Shown here: piece after piece, positions 1-12,400 of the stretch
Layout of the letters: each line of letters begins with the position of its first letter
Position numbering within the stretch: the stretch's first letter is position 1
Assembly: GCA_933207985.1 (NCBI GenBank)
Contig: OW240912.1
Span: forward strand, 363,705,424-363,769,423
DNA: 64,000 nt
Reading direction: 5' to 3'
Source: Pelobates cultripes
Lineage: Eukaryota; Chordata; Amphibia; Anura; Pelobatidae
Made by a program: the position numbers and the translations under genes
Notes under the pieces: model-generated
The model's input: only the letters and a program-made list of their open reading frames with translations
What the model was told of the DNA's origin: nothing
Databases searched by the model: none

Positions 1-147
1 CTCCCAGAACCTATGCAAATAGGTAATACTCGACTCTCAGAGGAGGAAAGACAGTACAGGAGAAGGGAGGGTCTTTGTATGTATTGCGGAATTAGAGGTC
101 ACCTACGCCTAAATTGCCCTAACCGGCCGGGAAACGCTCGCACCTAA
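1..147 (+). CDS. Gypsy A Gag C-terminus (partial)
   Basis: The frame is open from base 1 to a TAA at 145-147. It carries one retroviral-type zinc knuckle (CMYC, then GH, then NC; pattern C-x2-C-x4-H-x4-C), which binds template RNA in the capsid particle. A RRREGLC sequence precedes the knuckle and a close counterpart is present in gypsy B and C. Pol follows in a different frame, so translation of pol would need a frameshift or reinitiation. Confidence 0.85.
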   Translation, partial: LPEPMQIGNTRLSEEERQYRRREGLCMYCGIRGHLRLNCPNRPGNART

Positions 148-167
148 GTTTCTCAAGAGGACAGGCC

Positions 168-3100
168 TTGGGTGTTTCTATCTTGTCCTCTATTTATGAT
201 TATAAAGATCATAGGCTTCTGATACCTGTTTCTTTAGCTTGGGAAAAGGGAGTACTTAATGCTATGGCTTTGATAGATTCCGGAGCAGCTGAAAGCTTTA
301 TTGACCAAGCCTTTGTCACTAACCATTCTATCCCATCTCAGCTAAGGGATACACCCTTGGCCGTTGAGGCCATAGATGGTAGACCATTATCTGAACCTGT
401 TATTTTTCGTGAAACCATACCAATTAAGTTAACCACTGGTATCCTTCACGAGGAAAGAATATCCCTCATGCTGATCTCATCTCCTTCAGTTCCTATAGTC
501 TTGGGGTATCCCTGGCTTAAGAAGCATAACCCTATCATTGACTGGGAACTGGGTGAGATAGTCTCCTGGGGTCAGGGTTGCCAGAGAGGATGTGTGCAGA
601 AAGTCTCACCAATTTGCAGGGTTGACGCCCCGGGTAACTCTTCCCAACCTACAGATTTACAGATACCATCACAGTACCAGGATTTAAAGGCAGTCTTTGA
701 CAAAAAGAGGGCTGATACTTTACCTCCACATAGGTCTTTCGACTGTAAAATTAGACTCCTACCTGGTACTATGCCTCCGAGGGGTACGGTATATCCTTTA
801 TCCACTAAGGAAAACTTAGTCCTAGAGGAGTACATACGTGAAAACCTAGACAAAGGTTTTATTAGGAGATCATCTTCTCCGGCCGGGGCCGGTTTCTTTT
901 TTGTAGATAAAAAGACGGCACTCTACGGCCTTGCATTGATTATCGGGGCTTGAATAAGATAACTGTTAGAAATGCTTATCCTATTCCTTTAATTACTGAG
1001 CTCTTTGATCGACTGAAAGGCTCCAAGATTTTTACCAAGTTAGATTTGAGGGGAGCTTATAACTTGGTGAGAATTCAGCAGGGAGACGAATGGAAAACAG
1101 CTTTCAATACCCGTTATGGCCACTATGAATACACGGTAATGCCCTTCGGGCTTTGCAATGCACCTGCAGTATTCCAGGACCTTATTAATGAGGTTCTTAG
1201 GGAATTTCAGCATGAATGCGTTATAGTATATTTGGATGATATACTAATACACTCTAGAGAGATTGAGACTCACCACAGACAAGTCAGAAGGGTACTGCGC
1301 AAACTGTTACAACATGGATTGTACTGCAAATTGGAAAAGTGTAGCTTCGACCAATCTCAGATAAACTTTCTTGGCTACGTTATTTCTGGAGACGGATTTA
1401 GGATGGACCCCATTAAACTCCAATCGATTTTAGATTGGCCATTGCCCAGGGGACTCAAGGCCATTCAGAGATTTATCGGATTTTCCAATTATTATAGGCG
1501 CTTCATTAAAGGTTACTCTTCTATTATTGCTCCTATTACTAATATGACTAGACAGGGGGCTGATACCAAGACTTGGTCCACAGAGGCTCTCTCTGCTTTC
1601 AAAACTCTCAAGGAACATTTTGCCTCAGCACCGATATTAGTTCATCCTGACACATCTTTGCCTTTTCTACTCGAGGTTGACGCCTCGGAGACAGGTATAG
1701 GCGCTATCTTGTCCCAAAGGCTAGGTTTGGATAAACCGTTACATCCTTGTGGGTTTTTTTCCAAGAAATTATCTGGGCCTGAAAGTAGATATGACATTGG
1801 TGATAGGGAACTGTTAGCGGTCATTATGGCTTTAAAGGAATGGAGACATTTGTTGGAGGGGACATTATACCCGGTTACTATTTTGACTGATCACAAGAAT
1901 TTGTCCTACATAGGGGAGGCCAAGCGCTTGTCCGCCAGGCAAGCTCGTTGGTCCTTGTTTCTGACACATTTCAATTACGTGCTCACTTATAGACCTGGTT
2001 CTAAGAACTCTAAGGCAGATGCATTGTCCCGTCAACATGAACCCTCTACGGTGTCTGAAGCAGCTTTGTCTTCTATCGTTCCCAAGTGTAATATTATTGC
2101 CAACACTTGTGTCAGGATACACTCGCCGTTGCTTGCTGAGATCAAGAAAGTACAACATCTAGCTCCCAAACCTGTTCCTGGGGATCGATACTTCGTTCCT
2201 CCTGAGCTCCAAGTGGAACTGCTGCATTGCTTTCATGACAGTAAAATTGCTGGGCACCCCGGCACACGCAAAACGTGTTCCCTGATTTCTAAAGATTTCT
2301 GGTGGCCTTCCCTTCGTAAGGATATAAGGGATTTCGTCAGGGCATGTGCTGTCTGTATGAAGACTAAGCAACCTCACGCGCTCCCTTGTGGACTTTTGCA
2401 TCCCTTAGAAATTCCCGAGAGACCATGGTCGTGTTTGGCTATGGATTTCATTGTCGATTTGCCTGTTTCTAAAAAACATACTGTTATTCTCACGGTGATT
2501 GACAGGTTTACTAAAATGGCTCATTTCGTGCCCTTGCCTAAACTGCCCTCGTCTCCCGAATTAGCTGAGATATTCGCGAGGGAGATTTTTCGTTTACATG
2601 GTATTCCCTCTGAAATTGTTTCTGATAGAGGTTCCCAATTTGTTTCCCGCTTTTGGAAGTCTTTCTGTTCTCACTTAGGCATCAAGTTGAATTTCTCCTC
2701 TGCCTATCATCCCCAGTCCAACGGAGCTGCCGAACGCACCAACCAAAAGATTGAACAATATTTGCGTTGTTTTGTTTCTGAACACCAGGACGATTGGGTT
2801 GGTCTGATTCCTTGGGCAGAGTTTGCACACAACAATCTCGTTTGTGATTCTACTCGTTCTAGCCCCTTTTTCTTGAATTATGGCTTTCATCCTTCCATTC
2901 TTCCGTCGGTTTCCCCTTCCCAAGGGGTACCGTCGGTTGATGTTCATGTCGCCAATCTGAGAAAGTTGTGGGATCAGACTCGACGAATTCTTCTTCAGAA
3001 TTCCATGGTGTTCAAACGACACGCTGACAAACGGAGACGGGTGGCTCCGGTTTTTGCCCCGGGTGATAGGGTGTGGTTGAGTACCAGAAACATCCGCTTG

Positions 3101-3805
3101 AAGGTTCCTTCCATGAAATTTGCCCCTCGTTACATAGGCCCTTACAAGGTTCTGTGTCGGATTAACCCGGTTGCATATCGTCTTGCCCTTCCGCCTGCCC
3201 TGCGCATCCCTAACTCTTTTCATGTTTCTTTATTGAAGCCTTTGGTTTGCAACAGATTTTCCTCCCCTGAGTCCTCCCCTCTCGCTGTCCAGGTTGAGGG
3301 TCAGGAGGAATATGAAATCAAATCCATTCTCGATTCTCGTATTTCTCGGGGGAAGTTGCAATATCTTGTTGACTGGAAGGGGTATGGGCCTGAAGAAAGG
3401 TCTTGGGTGGTCCATGAAAATGTGCATGCCCCTCGTCTCCTCCGGGCATTTCATGCTCGTTTTCCGTCCCGCCCCGGTTCCTTCCGCCCGGTGGGCGTTT
3501 CTGAGAGGGGGGGTACTGTCAGGTTACCTTTGGTGTCTACCTCGGAGGAGGTTAGACACCTAGACGTCCATCCTCCCAGGGGGGCTGACTCACCCGATCC
3601 TTGCACTCCTCCCGGTCGTTTACACGCCGGCCGCGATAGCTCCGCCTCCTTTTATGACGCGGCGCTCAGTAGCCGACGTCATGACGGCAATCACGTTCCG
3701 ACCCGTCAATCACGGCAACCAAGTGCCGAACAACGAATCAGGACTCGTTGGGGGCGGAGCCAACAGTTAAAGAGCCAAGGTATAAAAAAGGGTTCTGTGG
3801 AATGA
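168..3805 (+). pseudogene. Gypsy A Pol (PR-RT-RH-IN-chromodomain), one frameshift
   Basis: The first part, 168-953, holds the aspartic protease (motif ALIDSGAAESF) and the start of RT. The frame is lost in an A-run at 909-913, where one base appears missing compared with gypsy B and C, and coding resumes in another frame from about 914 (open 950-3805). The second part holds RT (YLDDIL, residues 94-99), RNase H (EVDASETGIGAILSQ), integrase with an HHCC zinc site and the D (DFIVDLP), D (SDRGSQF) and E (GAAERTNQ) catalytic residues, and a chromodomain (YLVDWKGYGPEERSW) near the end. The open frame runs 96 codons into the LTR. Apart from the single indel it is intact, so the copy is either fairly young or carries a consensus error. 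Confidence 0.9.
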
Positions 3806-4088
3806 TTCATTGCCCTGTCGTGGTTCTAGCTAGTCTGGTCACTCAGTGCAATTACCTCTATTGTCTTTTGGTTCCTGACTCGGCTTGTATTTTGACCCTG
3901 CTTTCCTCTCTTGTCCTTTTGACTCGGCTTGTCTCTCGCTTACCTGATCTCTCGTTCCCTCGACCTCGGCTTGTCTCTGACTATTCTTTTGCTTTCTCCT
4001 TACGTTAGTCCGGCCATTCTAAGGTCCGGTATACGTACCTATCCCCTGTTTGTATTCTGCGTGTTGGATCCCTGTCACGATCCTGACA
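3517..4088 (+). repeat. 3' LTR of gypsy A (572 bp)
   Basis: It starts TGTCAGG right after a G-rich polypurine tract and ends CCTGACA, a short inverted terminal repeat. It contains a TATA box (3779-3788) and a predicted RNA start. It has no second copy in the window. The right-hand neighbour is LINE sequence with no spacer. Confidence 0.85.
3779..3821 (+). promoter_or_regulatory. Gypsy A LTR promoter and predicted self-primer
   Basis: TATA box GTATAAAAAA at 3780-3789 is followed about 25-30 bp later by GCCCTGTCGT (3812-3821). By analogy with gypsy B and C, this decamer would be the RNA 5' end that folds back on a primer-binding site next to the 5' LTR. For this copy that site lies outside the window, so the call is inferred. 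Confidence 0.55.
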
Positions 4089-6742
4089 CCTACATCCCGG
4101 GGATCAGAGACAGAGATGGGAAGCTGCACAGTATGCCGACCGAGATGGCCAACACCATTAGGGTGTACTATGCGGACCTCTATTCCCTCGACCCGCCCAG
4201 GGGACAGGGAGCGGACACAGAAAGGAAGACGCGGATAACAGACTATCTAGAACCGCGCATCGGCAACTGCCTCTCACAGGAGGCATGTACAGAGCTAGAC
4301 GAACCGATCGAGACGCACGAGGTAGCATGGGCTCTCAAAACGGCCAAGACGGGCAAGAGCCCCGGACCGGACGGCCTACCAGCACGCTACTACAAAACCT
4401 TTGCGGAACTGCTCGTCCCACGCCTCACGACGGCACTCAATGCGATCCGAGACGGGCAGATATTCCCGACACAGACCCTGGCGGCCAACATCATCCTAAT
4501 TCCTAAAGACGGGAAAGATCCTGAACACTGTGCGAACTATCGCCCCATCTCACTGTTAAATAACGACTTGAAGCTTTTTACGAAGATACTCGCACAGAGA
4601 CTGCAGGCCCACCTCCCGAACTTGATTCATAAGGACCAGGTGGGATTTACCCCGCACCGAGAAGCGTGCGATAACACGATCAGAGCACTTTCCCTGATCC
4701 ACCTAGCAAAAACTAGACAGGAGGGCCTTCTCCTGCTCTCCACGGACGCGGAGAAGGCCTTCGACAGGATTGCATGGGACTTCATGTTCCAGGTCCTCGA
4801 CAAACTGGGGATGGGGCCCCACATGACGTCCTGGATCAGGGCCTTGTACTCACAACCAACAGCACGGATCTGCATAAATGGAGCCTTCACGGACCCCTTC
4901 GTGATCAGGAATGGAACCAGACAGGGCTGCCCCCTCTCCCCCCTGCTCTTTGTGCTTGCCCTGGAACCATTCCTGAACTCGATCCGGAACAACCCGGATA
5001 TCCCGGGATTGAAGACAGGAGCGGGGAAACACGCAGTGGCAGCATATGCGGACGACCTACTGTTCTTCGTAACTAAACCGGAAACATCCATGCCCACGAT
5101 AATGAAAGAATTCGAACAATACGGGGAACTCTCAAACTTTAAAATCAATTTTTCCAAATCCACGATCCTCAATGTCTCCGTTTCGAAGTCCAGAGCGACG
5201 GCCCTCAAACGAGCGCTGCCATTCCAATGGTCTGCCACCTCCCTAAAATACCTCGGCGCGGTGCTAACAAACGACCTCGCCCAACTGTATGCAGCGAATT
5301 TCCAACCACTCCTGACCACTATACAGAAGGACTTGCAGGAATGGGACCAGGTGCGCCTCTCATGGTTTGGAAGAGTGGGAGTGCTCAAGATGAACATCCT
5401 ACCGAGGATCCTCTACCTGTTTCAAGCTATCCCCGCGACCATACCGGAGGCATTTTTTACCTCCCTTAGATCGATGGCCCTCCGATTCACATGGCAGAGA
5501 CAGAAGGCCAGGATTCAACACGACGTGCTCACACTACCGAAGGTCAAGGGAGGCCTAGCTCTGCCAGATTTTAAGAGATACCATAGAGCCACTCACATCC
5601 AAAGGATAGTGGAGTGGTCTAAACAAGGAGTGGAGAAACTCTGGAAAGATGTGGAGTCTTCCCTGGTGGAGAGTCCGATGGCAGTCCTCCCTTGGCTGGA
5701 CCCCCAACAAAGTAGGCAGCTAGCTGCTCCACACCCCCTAATCAAAGCGACCGTACGGGTATGGCAAGCTCTGGCGGTACCACTCTCGCTCACCTCCACG
5801 CCATCCCCAATGATGCCTCTTATACATAATGAGGTCTTCCCGCCAGGAAGGGAACCAAGAACGTTGGTCCAACTGCTGGGACAAGACATACCGAGGCTTT
5901 TCCACGCCATAGACAACGGCCGCATCAAATCACTAGAGACCATGACGGGGAATTCCAACCACCCATTCATGCTCCAATTCAGATACCGACAACTGAAAGG
6001 GCTCATACAAGAAACCACCCGAAACAAGCACACTCTCAGACCCTTAACAACGTTTGAAGAGATATGCATGGACCCGGACCCGTTGCCGAGGGGCCTGTCA
6101 ACGCTCTATGGAATGATCATGAGGTTGAGGAGGCTGCCACCCCCAAGCTTCATGGGGAAATGGGAAACAGTGTTAGGCACTACATTCACACCCAACCAAT
6201 GGGACAAAATTTGCACCCTCTCACTACACTGCGCACCATCTAGCGGAACGCAAGAAACAGCATATAAAATACTGGCCCTTTGGTACCGCACCCCACTCCA
6301 CACACACCTATACGACCCCACGAAGGACGACGTATGCTGGAGGTGCAACACGCACAAGGGAACACACCTCCACATATGGTGGGAATGCCCAATCATCCAA
6401 CCATACTGGTCAACCATCCACACGATCATCAAAAGATTCACAGACTCCCCACCACCCATGAACCCCGCAACATTCCTCATCCATCACACCAAGGCGAAAG
6501 CATCAACATATAAAAAATCCTTAACGATACGGATACTTAATGTAGCCAAAAGCCTAATCCCCCTTTACTGGAAAAAACAATGTGCGCCCCCGCTGGGGAC
6601 GTGGTACCAAAAAATGGAGGAGCTGAGAGCTCTAGAAGAGCTCTCCCTGCTGGCAGAAGGGAGGACCCAGACGTACATGACGATCTGGACACACTGGATA
6701 CTGACCTCGACTAACGCTGACTTCCAGGACCTGCTGACGTGA
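4089..6742 (+). CDS. L1/Tx1 LINE ORF2 reverse transcriptase, C-terminal part
   Basis: The frame is open with no stop or frameshift over 884 codons, ending at TGA 6740-6742. Non-LTR RT motifs are in order: GPDGLPARYYK, LIPKDGKDPEHCANYRPIS, TDAEKAFDRIAWDF, NGTRQGCPLSPLLF and the catalytic YADDLLFF (about 5044-5067). A C-terminal zinc knuckle follows (CWRC...H....C, near 6334-6390), as is usual for the L1 superclade. The product primes reverse transcription of its own RNA at nicked target DNA. The frame is also open upstream to 3929 inside the gypsy A LTR, but those codons are LTR sequence and not LINE protein. No start codon of its own is present. Confidence 0.88.
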
Positions 6743-7661
6743 CTGCAGACACCTGAAGGGACAAACGACCACCTTGACTGAGGGAGTGACTACACAAACA
6801 AACAGGGAAAATCAACATCACAATAAATAAAACACCCCCCCCCCCTCTCCCCCCCCCACTCCCCCCCCACCGGTCCCCCCCTGGGGGAACCCGCGGACGG
6901 GAAGGCGACAAAGTAGAGAAGTTCATAAGACGTAGAGGCTCCAGACGGAGGGGCACCAGCTAAGCAAAGAAGGGAAAAGAGAGGGAAAGATAAGGGTAGC
7001 AAAGGGAGAAGGAAAAAAAACAAGAAGGGGATAGCCAAGAGTAAAAAGAGAGAATAAGAAAGGAGGGAAAGGAATGGGAAAGGAGTAAGGAAGTCAAGTA
7101 TGAAGGAGACAAAGAGAATCAGACAGGAAAACAGGAAAAGGGACAGGGGTTCACAGTTAAGGATAAGACAAGGAGAAACAAGCCTAACTTTGCACCCACG
7201 CCAAAGGCGGGAGTTAAAGACGGTACAAACCACCTCCACCCCAGCCAGATCAACAGGGGTATACCCCACTGCCACCAAAGATCTGAGAACTGAACGCGCA
7301 AAGCACACACAACACCCGGTTTCCCCCCCCATACGGTTGGTCAACACACACCACCTGCCTAGACACAAGACACCAACCACCTTTGTCACACTGGGTGATA
7401 TACCATAGCCACAACAACCGTACGAGAGAGGGAAAACCCCATCCACACAAAGGTGTATAGGACCCAAGAGCCCAACTAGTATACGTCTTTGATCTGTTAG
7501 ATGACGTGCATGCCACTATGTTGTTCACAATGATTATCTCATGTCTGAGACATGGACTGGGAAAGCCTTTTTCGGACCTGCGTGTCCGCGACAATGTTTT
7601 TCCTTTTTCTGCATAAAATGAAAAATCTTTGAATAAAAGAAATTTACAAAAAAAAAAAAAA
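4089..7661 (+). mobile_element. L1/Tx1-type LINE, 5'-truncated, with poly(A)
   Basis: Non-LTR retrotransposon lacking its 5' end (ORF1 and the APE endonuclease are absent). It has the C-terminal 884 codons of ORF2, a 3' UTR of about 0.9 kb with a C-rich stretch (6829-6890) and an A/G-rich stretch (6900-7110), an AATAAA at about 7632 and a terminal A-run at 7649-7661. The poly(A) tail and L1-like RT separate it from the CR1 copies in the window. It abuts the gypsy A LTR. Either gypsy A inserted into a longer LINE, leaving the 5' part outside the window, or the LINE was truncated at this point. Confidence 0.88.
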
Positions 7662-7867
7662 CTTGAAGGTATAAAACAAAAAGAGCTTAAGAACCTAGCT
7701 CTGGTTGGAATAGCAGTCCGGTCGATAAGGCGACCAACCCTTGTGAATGTAGGTATCTTGCTTCACCAATCCTAATAGAAGTATATAAGAGACAGGAACA
7801 TAGAGTAGTATACTGTACTTCTTAGGTAAAATATATAAGCCAAGTTTATACTCACAAATCTATATAA

Positions 7868-8248
7868 GCTATGTAACTTAATAAAGACCAGGTTCCGTGT
7901 CACCCATATAACTCAATAAAGACCAGGTTCCGTGTCACCCATATAACTCAAGAAAGACCAGGTTCCGTGTCACCCATATAACTTAATAAATACAAGGTTC
8001 TGTGTCACCCATATAACTCAATAAAGACCAGGTTCTGTATCACCCATGTAACCTAATAAATACAAGGTTCTGTATCATCCATGTAACTCTATAAAGACCA
8101 GGTTCTGTATCACCCATGTGACTTAATAAATACAAGGTTCTGTATCATCCATGTAACTCAATAAAGACCAGGTTCTGTATCACCTATGTAACTTAATAAA
8201 TACAAGGTTCTGTATCATCCATGTAACTCAATAAAGACCAGGTTCTGT
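7868..8248 (+). repeat. 35-bp minisatellite with AATAAA in most units
   Basis: About 11 head-to-tail copies of a 35-bp unit reading roughly 'aactcaataaagaccagg' then 'ttctgtatcacccatgt'. From about 7980 on, two unit types alternate (AATAAAGACCAGG and AATAAATACAAGG), making a 70-bp dimer. An A-run (8249-8275) follows. The preceding 206 bp (7662-7867) hold nothing recognised. Confidence 0.9.
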
Positions 8249-8281
8249 AAAAAAAAAAAAAAAAAAATAAAAAAAATAATT

Positions 8282-9379
8282 AATGCAGTTAGAGCCTTAT
8301 CTATTAAAATCAGTTATCGAACATTATCTGCAAAGCACAGGCCACCAGTCACTATCCCAGCAGGGCCAACTGTGAAATATATATATACTACAAAGTTGAT
8401 TCCTCTATCATAAAAGTTTTACATGAACAGACTTGATTCAGGTATTTTGGCACAATATTTGCAACTCCAACAGGAAGCCTGCCTCCAGCAACTATGTAGT
8501 TTAGAACAGAGGAACAAACACCTCTGCATGCAATCTCCATCACAAATTTCTAAGACTCGCCACAGAACACCAAAGCCTCCAATTATATCACACAGAATGC
8601 TGGGCTTAATTCACTACTCTCAAAGCAACAATGTCATCGCCTGGCTTCTAAACTAAAAACAAAATAAATTCACCCCAAAACACCTTATATCATTGGACTG
8701 GCGAGTGAAAGAATGACAATATGATGAAAATATGGCCAATGATTTTGCCACTTTTTACAAAAAAACAAAAAACAACATACATTCTCACCAGAGATGGCAT
8801 TACTTCAGTCAGTGAAAGCATAGCTTTCCTTTAGGAAGTATTTCTCCCTTAAGTCTCTGACTATCAAGCTACACAGTCATTTTCTTTTATTACTGTTGTA
8901 GAAACCTTGAATATTATAAGTGCTCTTCCTAAACATGGGGCACCTGGCCCAGGCAGGTTCTCCAACTTTGATTATAGTATGCACACTTCAGAAACAGCCC
9001 CACGAAAAAAAAAATCCTCTTTAATAAAATTTTAAAAAAGAGATTATTTCCAAAGAAAATGTTAGAGCCCAATATTAATACTCTTAACACTATAAATGCC
9101 AACTTGATGAGCCAAATTCCAGAGATATGTCTCTGCTCAATGCAGATAGTGAACTCTGTTTTAAAATTGTGACCAGTGCCTGGTGAACTCCAGAAAAGAA
9201 GTCAAAATGTTAGCAAACAATTTGACTACTTACACTGGGGAGGTGCAAGGGATTTCTGGCACCATAACCAATACAGGGCGCTGTAGTAGTTATGGTCAGA
9301 GGTGTCCGCAAAAAACCCCAGGGCAAAACCATTATATATGTATATAGCCAACATATTTCATAGGTACTATTTGAATTCA
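8282..9379. other. Non-coding stretch, no gene recognised
   Basis: AT-rich sequence with A-runs. One 77-codon open frame (8423-8656) has no recognisable motif and is probably chance. Around 9260-9300 a short stretch (CACCATAACC) resembles MITE-internal sequence found elsewhere in the window. Confidence 0.5.
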
Positions 9380-9936
9380 TTAAAATAACACTATAGTCAC
9401 CTAAATTACTTTAGCTAAATAAAGCAGTTTTAGTGTATAGATCATTCCCCTGCAATTTAACTGCTCAATTCACTGTCATTTAGGAGTTAAATAACTTTGT
9501 TTCTGTTTATGCAGCCCTAGCCACACCTCCCCTGGCTATGATTGACAGAGCCTGCATGAAAAAAAAAACTGGTTTCAATTTCCAACAGATGTAATTTACC
9601 TTAAATAATTGTATCTCAATCTCTAAATTGAACTTTAATCACATACAGGAGGCTCTTGCAGGGTCTAGCAGGCTATTAACATAGCAGGGGATAAGAAAAT
9701 CTTAATTAAACAGAACTTGCAATAAAGAAAGCCTAAATAGGGCTCTCTTTACAGGAAGTGTTTATGGAAGGCTGTGCAAGTCACATGCAGGGAGGTGTGA
9801 CTAGGGTTCATAAACAAAGGGATTTAACTCCTAAATGGCAGAAGATTGAGCAGTGAGGCTGCAGGGGCATGTTCTATAAACCAAAACTGCTTCATTAAGC
9901 TAAAGTTGTTCAGGTGACTATAGTGTCCCTTTAAAG
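9380..9936. repeat. Long inverted-repeat MITE (T2/Kolobok-like)
   Basis: Left end ACACTATAGTCACC and right end GGTGACTATAGTGTCCC are inverted copies. Internal parts also mirror each other ('actgctcaattcactg' near 9460 against 'gagcagtgaggctgcag' near 9848; TTTGTTTATGCAG-like against CATAAACAAAG). A diverged relative lies at 28296-28845. It is non-coding. The CCTTTAA end is typical of TTAA-target MITEs common in frogs. Confidence 0.7.
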
Positions 9937-10803
9937 CACCATAACACTGGTAGAAATGACTCTACTACTGTGGTTTGACAGACAGTAACCACCGGCGTAC
10001 AATCAGTACGTGGATTCTCAAGGACCTCCCTGCATTGAATTCTTCAGCAGTGGTCTGACCAGAGTGAGATAGACTCTCTTTCTCTCAGGTGCCCTTGAAG
10101 GCACAGACTATGAAATCTGTGCAGTATTATTATTTCAGCGAAAGCTAATTGATTTTCCTTTCTGTACAGGTGCCTACAAAGGCCCAGACTGACATATATA
10201 TTTGAAGCAGAATTATTTTCCCGCTGTTTGTGACGTGATGCCAAACTTTGTAATGGTGATAATTATCGGCAGTGCCATCCAATGTTAGTTAGATCTAGTT
10301 CTGACAATATAGCATAGTTGCCCTGGAAGGATTCAGCATCTACTTAAACCAGCATTCCGATATTTTCACCATCTCCATTACCAACATTGTTTACTCTACA
10401 CTAACAGTGCTTTCTAGGACTTCACCCTTCACTGTTTCAGTAGCCGCTGTACTCTGCTTGCATTCCCATATTGCCGAGAGATTCCCCCTGGCATTACATT
10501 GCAAACATGTTATTATACCATGTTGCATTTTAGTGACAAACTGCTACAGATTGCTTATTTAATTCCCTACAAAACACTGCATTGAATACAGCTTGTTACT
10601 ATCTATTTATGTACATCCCAGAGTAAACTCATATATATATAGGTTTTTTTTTGTTCTCCCCCTGTATATACTGTGAATAGATCACTAAGTATCTTTTCCT
10701 TTGATGCTATTTTTTTTGCAGGGATTAGCTTTGTCTCCATCTAGTGGCAATACCAAAGATTGTATCCACTTATACCCTTTTTGTCAATATACTATATTAG
10801 AAG
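9937..10803. other. Non-coding stretch, no gene recognised
   Basis: No open frame with a recognisable motif and no obvious repeat structure beyond a short (TA) run at 10633-10641. It could be old single-copy intergenic or intronic DNA. Confidence 0.4.
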
Positions 10804-11275
10804 TTAAAGGACCACTATAGTGCCAGGAAAACATACTCATTTTCCTGGCACTATAGGGTCTCTAGGTCCCCCCCACCCTCTGGGCCCCCCTCCCGCCAGG
10901 CTGTAGGGGTGGAAGGGGTTAAATCTTACCTGTCTTCCCCCGCCAGGCTCCCTCGGCGCGGGGAACTTTCCTCCTCCTTTTCGCCGTCATTGGCTGAATA
11001 TGCGCGCATTCAGCCAGTCCATAGGAAAGCATTCTCAATGCTTTCCTATGGACGCTGGCGTCTTCTCTCTGTGAAAATCACAGTGAGAAGCGGGAAAGTG
11101 CCTCTAGTGGCTGTCAATGAGACAGCCACTAGAGGCTGGATTAACCCATAGGTAAACATAGCAGTTTCTCTGAAACTGCTATGTTTACAGCAAAAAGGGT
11201 TAAACCTAGATGGACCAGGCACCCAGACCATTTCATTAAGCTAAAGTGGTCTGGGTGCCTATAGTGGTCCTTTAA
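10804..11275. repeat. TTAA-flanked MITE (T2/Kolobok-like), complete
   Basis: TTAA at both ends (10804-10807 and 11272-11275) flanks terminal inverted repeats AAGGACCACTATAG and CTATAGTGGTCCTT. Internal hairpins include GCTTTCCTATGGAC with its inverse near 11020-11050, CTGTGAAAATCACAG near 11070, a palindrome centred near 11116 in the CCTCTAGTGGCTGTC region, and AGCAGTTTCTCTGAAACTGC near 11160. It is a non-autonomous DNA transposon. Its short open frames (10909-11151, 11046-11231) are chance frames in palindromic DNA. Confidence 0.85.
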
Positions 11276-11509
11276 GTTTTAAATTATTCTCTAACCATAC
11301 TGCTGGGTCAAGAGCTAGTCCCTCTCTTCTTATTATTTTATCATCCAGGTTCATGCCCCGCTCTTTCAGCCCTACTGAACTTATATATCATTCTCCCACC
11401 CTCCTCTTGATTATATTTACAAATAAATGTATTTTAAAAATATATATAGTCTTCTTACTATCTGTATAAATCAGTGATATACCATAAAAAACCATCTTGT
11501 TCAGTCGAA

Positions 11510-12400
11510 AGCACTAGCGATGTTTGGTCGTCGAGTTCTTGGAACTCAAATCAGACATGCGATAGCACGAACACCGCTGATCTTTACCTTCTCTGAACTT
11601 TAACGGGAGTCGAACTGTGTTCGATAATTCGAACGCCACTTTAACACTGACATTTGCACGAACGGTTGCCATTCGTCTGTTTCAACTGAATTTAACATGG
11701 GAAATAGACCGGCTGCACAGCCAAATTCTGTGGAACTGTTTTGCTGCGGTCGGTCAAAAGAGACCTCCATAGACACTTGAACCCCATGGCGATTTGACTA
11801 TGTTTGTGAGATCTGAGTGCTGTTCGGATATATTGGGCGCTCAGATCCAAGCTATCTGGGGATATGTCACATGTGGGGGTTCGGTTCTGTGAAACATTAG
11901 TTATGTATTTTAATGTGTTTTGTTGCAGTTGTAACTTAGAGATATTTTCTGTACCTGGAGATAATTAAGTTTACTATGGTTACTTAAGCCAATTATCTCC
12001 AGGATAGAGGGGAGGGATTTTACTGTGTATGTGGGAGTGTTACTGTGTTAATTATTGTTCCTATGGGTTTGTGTCCCTTTTGTCCCTGTGTTCCATCAGG
12101 TTCAGGGGGTGTGCCTCTGGCCTGAAAATGTGTATAAAATAAATGCCTTTGTGCTCATTAAACAGATCATCTTGCACTTTCATGAAGTTTCGGCTCCTGT
12201 GTGAGGGATTGGAGAACTACACTCTGGGGATTGTTATAATCCCTATACTCCCCAGGGTATAATCACTAAGCTCTGGAAAGAGCTTGTTCCTGTTCTCTGG
12301 ATTTAAGAGAGGTCTACCCACTGAGAGCTGGACCCTGGTCTTGGGTCCAGTGTGGGTAGGAGACGGCGAGACCCCAACCAAGCTGCGGCGGTTATGGGCC
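11510..12400 (+). repeat. LTR-like sequence (possible solo LTR), boundaries uncertain
   Basis: It has a promoter-like layout: a long U3-like stretch, an overlapping TATA/poly(A)-type block (GTGTATAAAATAAATG, about 12130), then GCTCATTAAACAGATC and a pyrimidine-rich tail. There is no coding sequence. At about 12400 it joins the right half of a T2-like MITE. No partner LTR is in the window, so it may be a solo LTR. An ancient non-LTR repeat is also possible. Confidence 0.35.

Larger units (their letters stand above)
1..4088 (+). mobile_element. Ty3/gypsy chromovirus A, 3' part with 3' LTR
   Basis: LTR retrotransposon entering from the left edge. Visible in order are the last 48 codons of gag with a CCHC knuckle, then protease, reverse transcriptase, RNase H, integrase and a chromodomain, a G-run polypurine tract at about 3505-3513, and a TGTCA...TGACA LTR. 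This domain order, with a chromodomain after the integrase, is that of vertebrate chromoviruses (sushi/Tf1 relatives). The 5' LTR and most of gag lie outside the window, so LTR divergence and target duplication cannot be read. The element ends exactly where the L1/Tx1 LINE sequence begins. Confidence 0.93.

Noticed and set aside
10909..11231. Open frames on both strands of the MITE
   Set aside because: Chance frames within palindromic non-coding DNA; the same words occur in other MITE copies without conserved frame.
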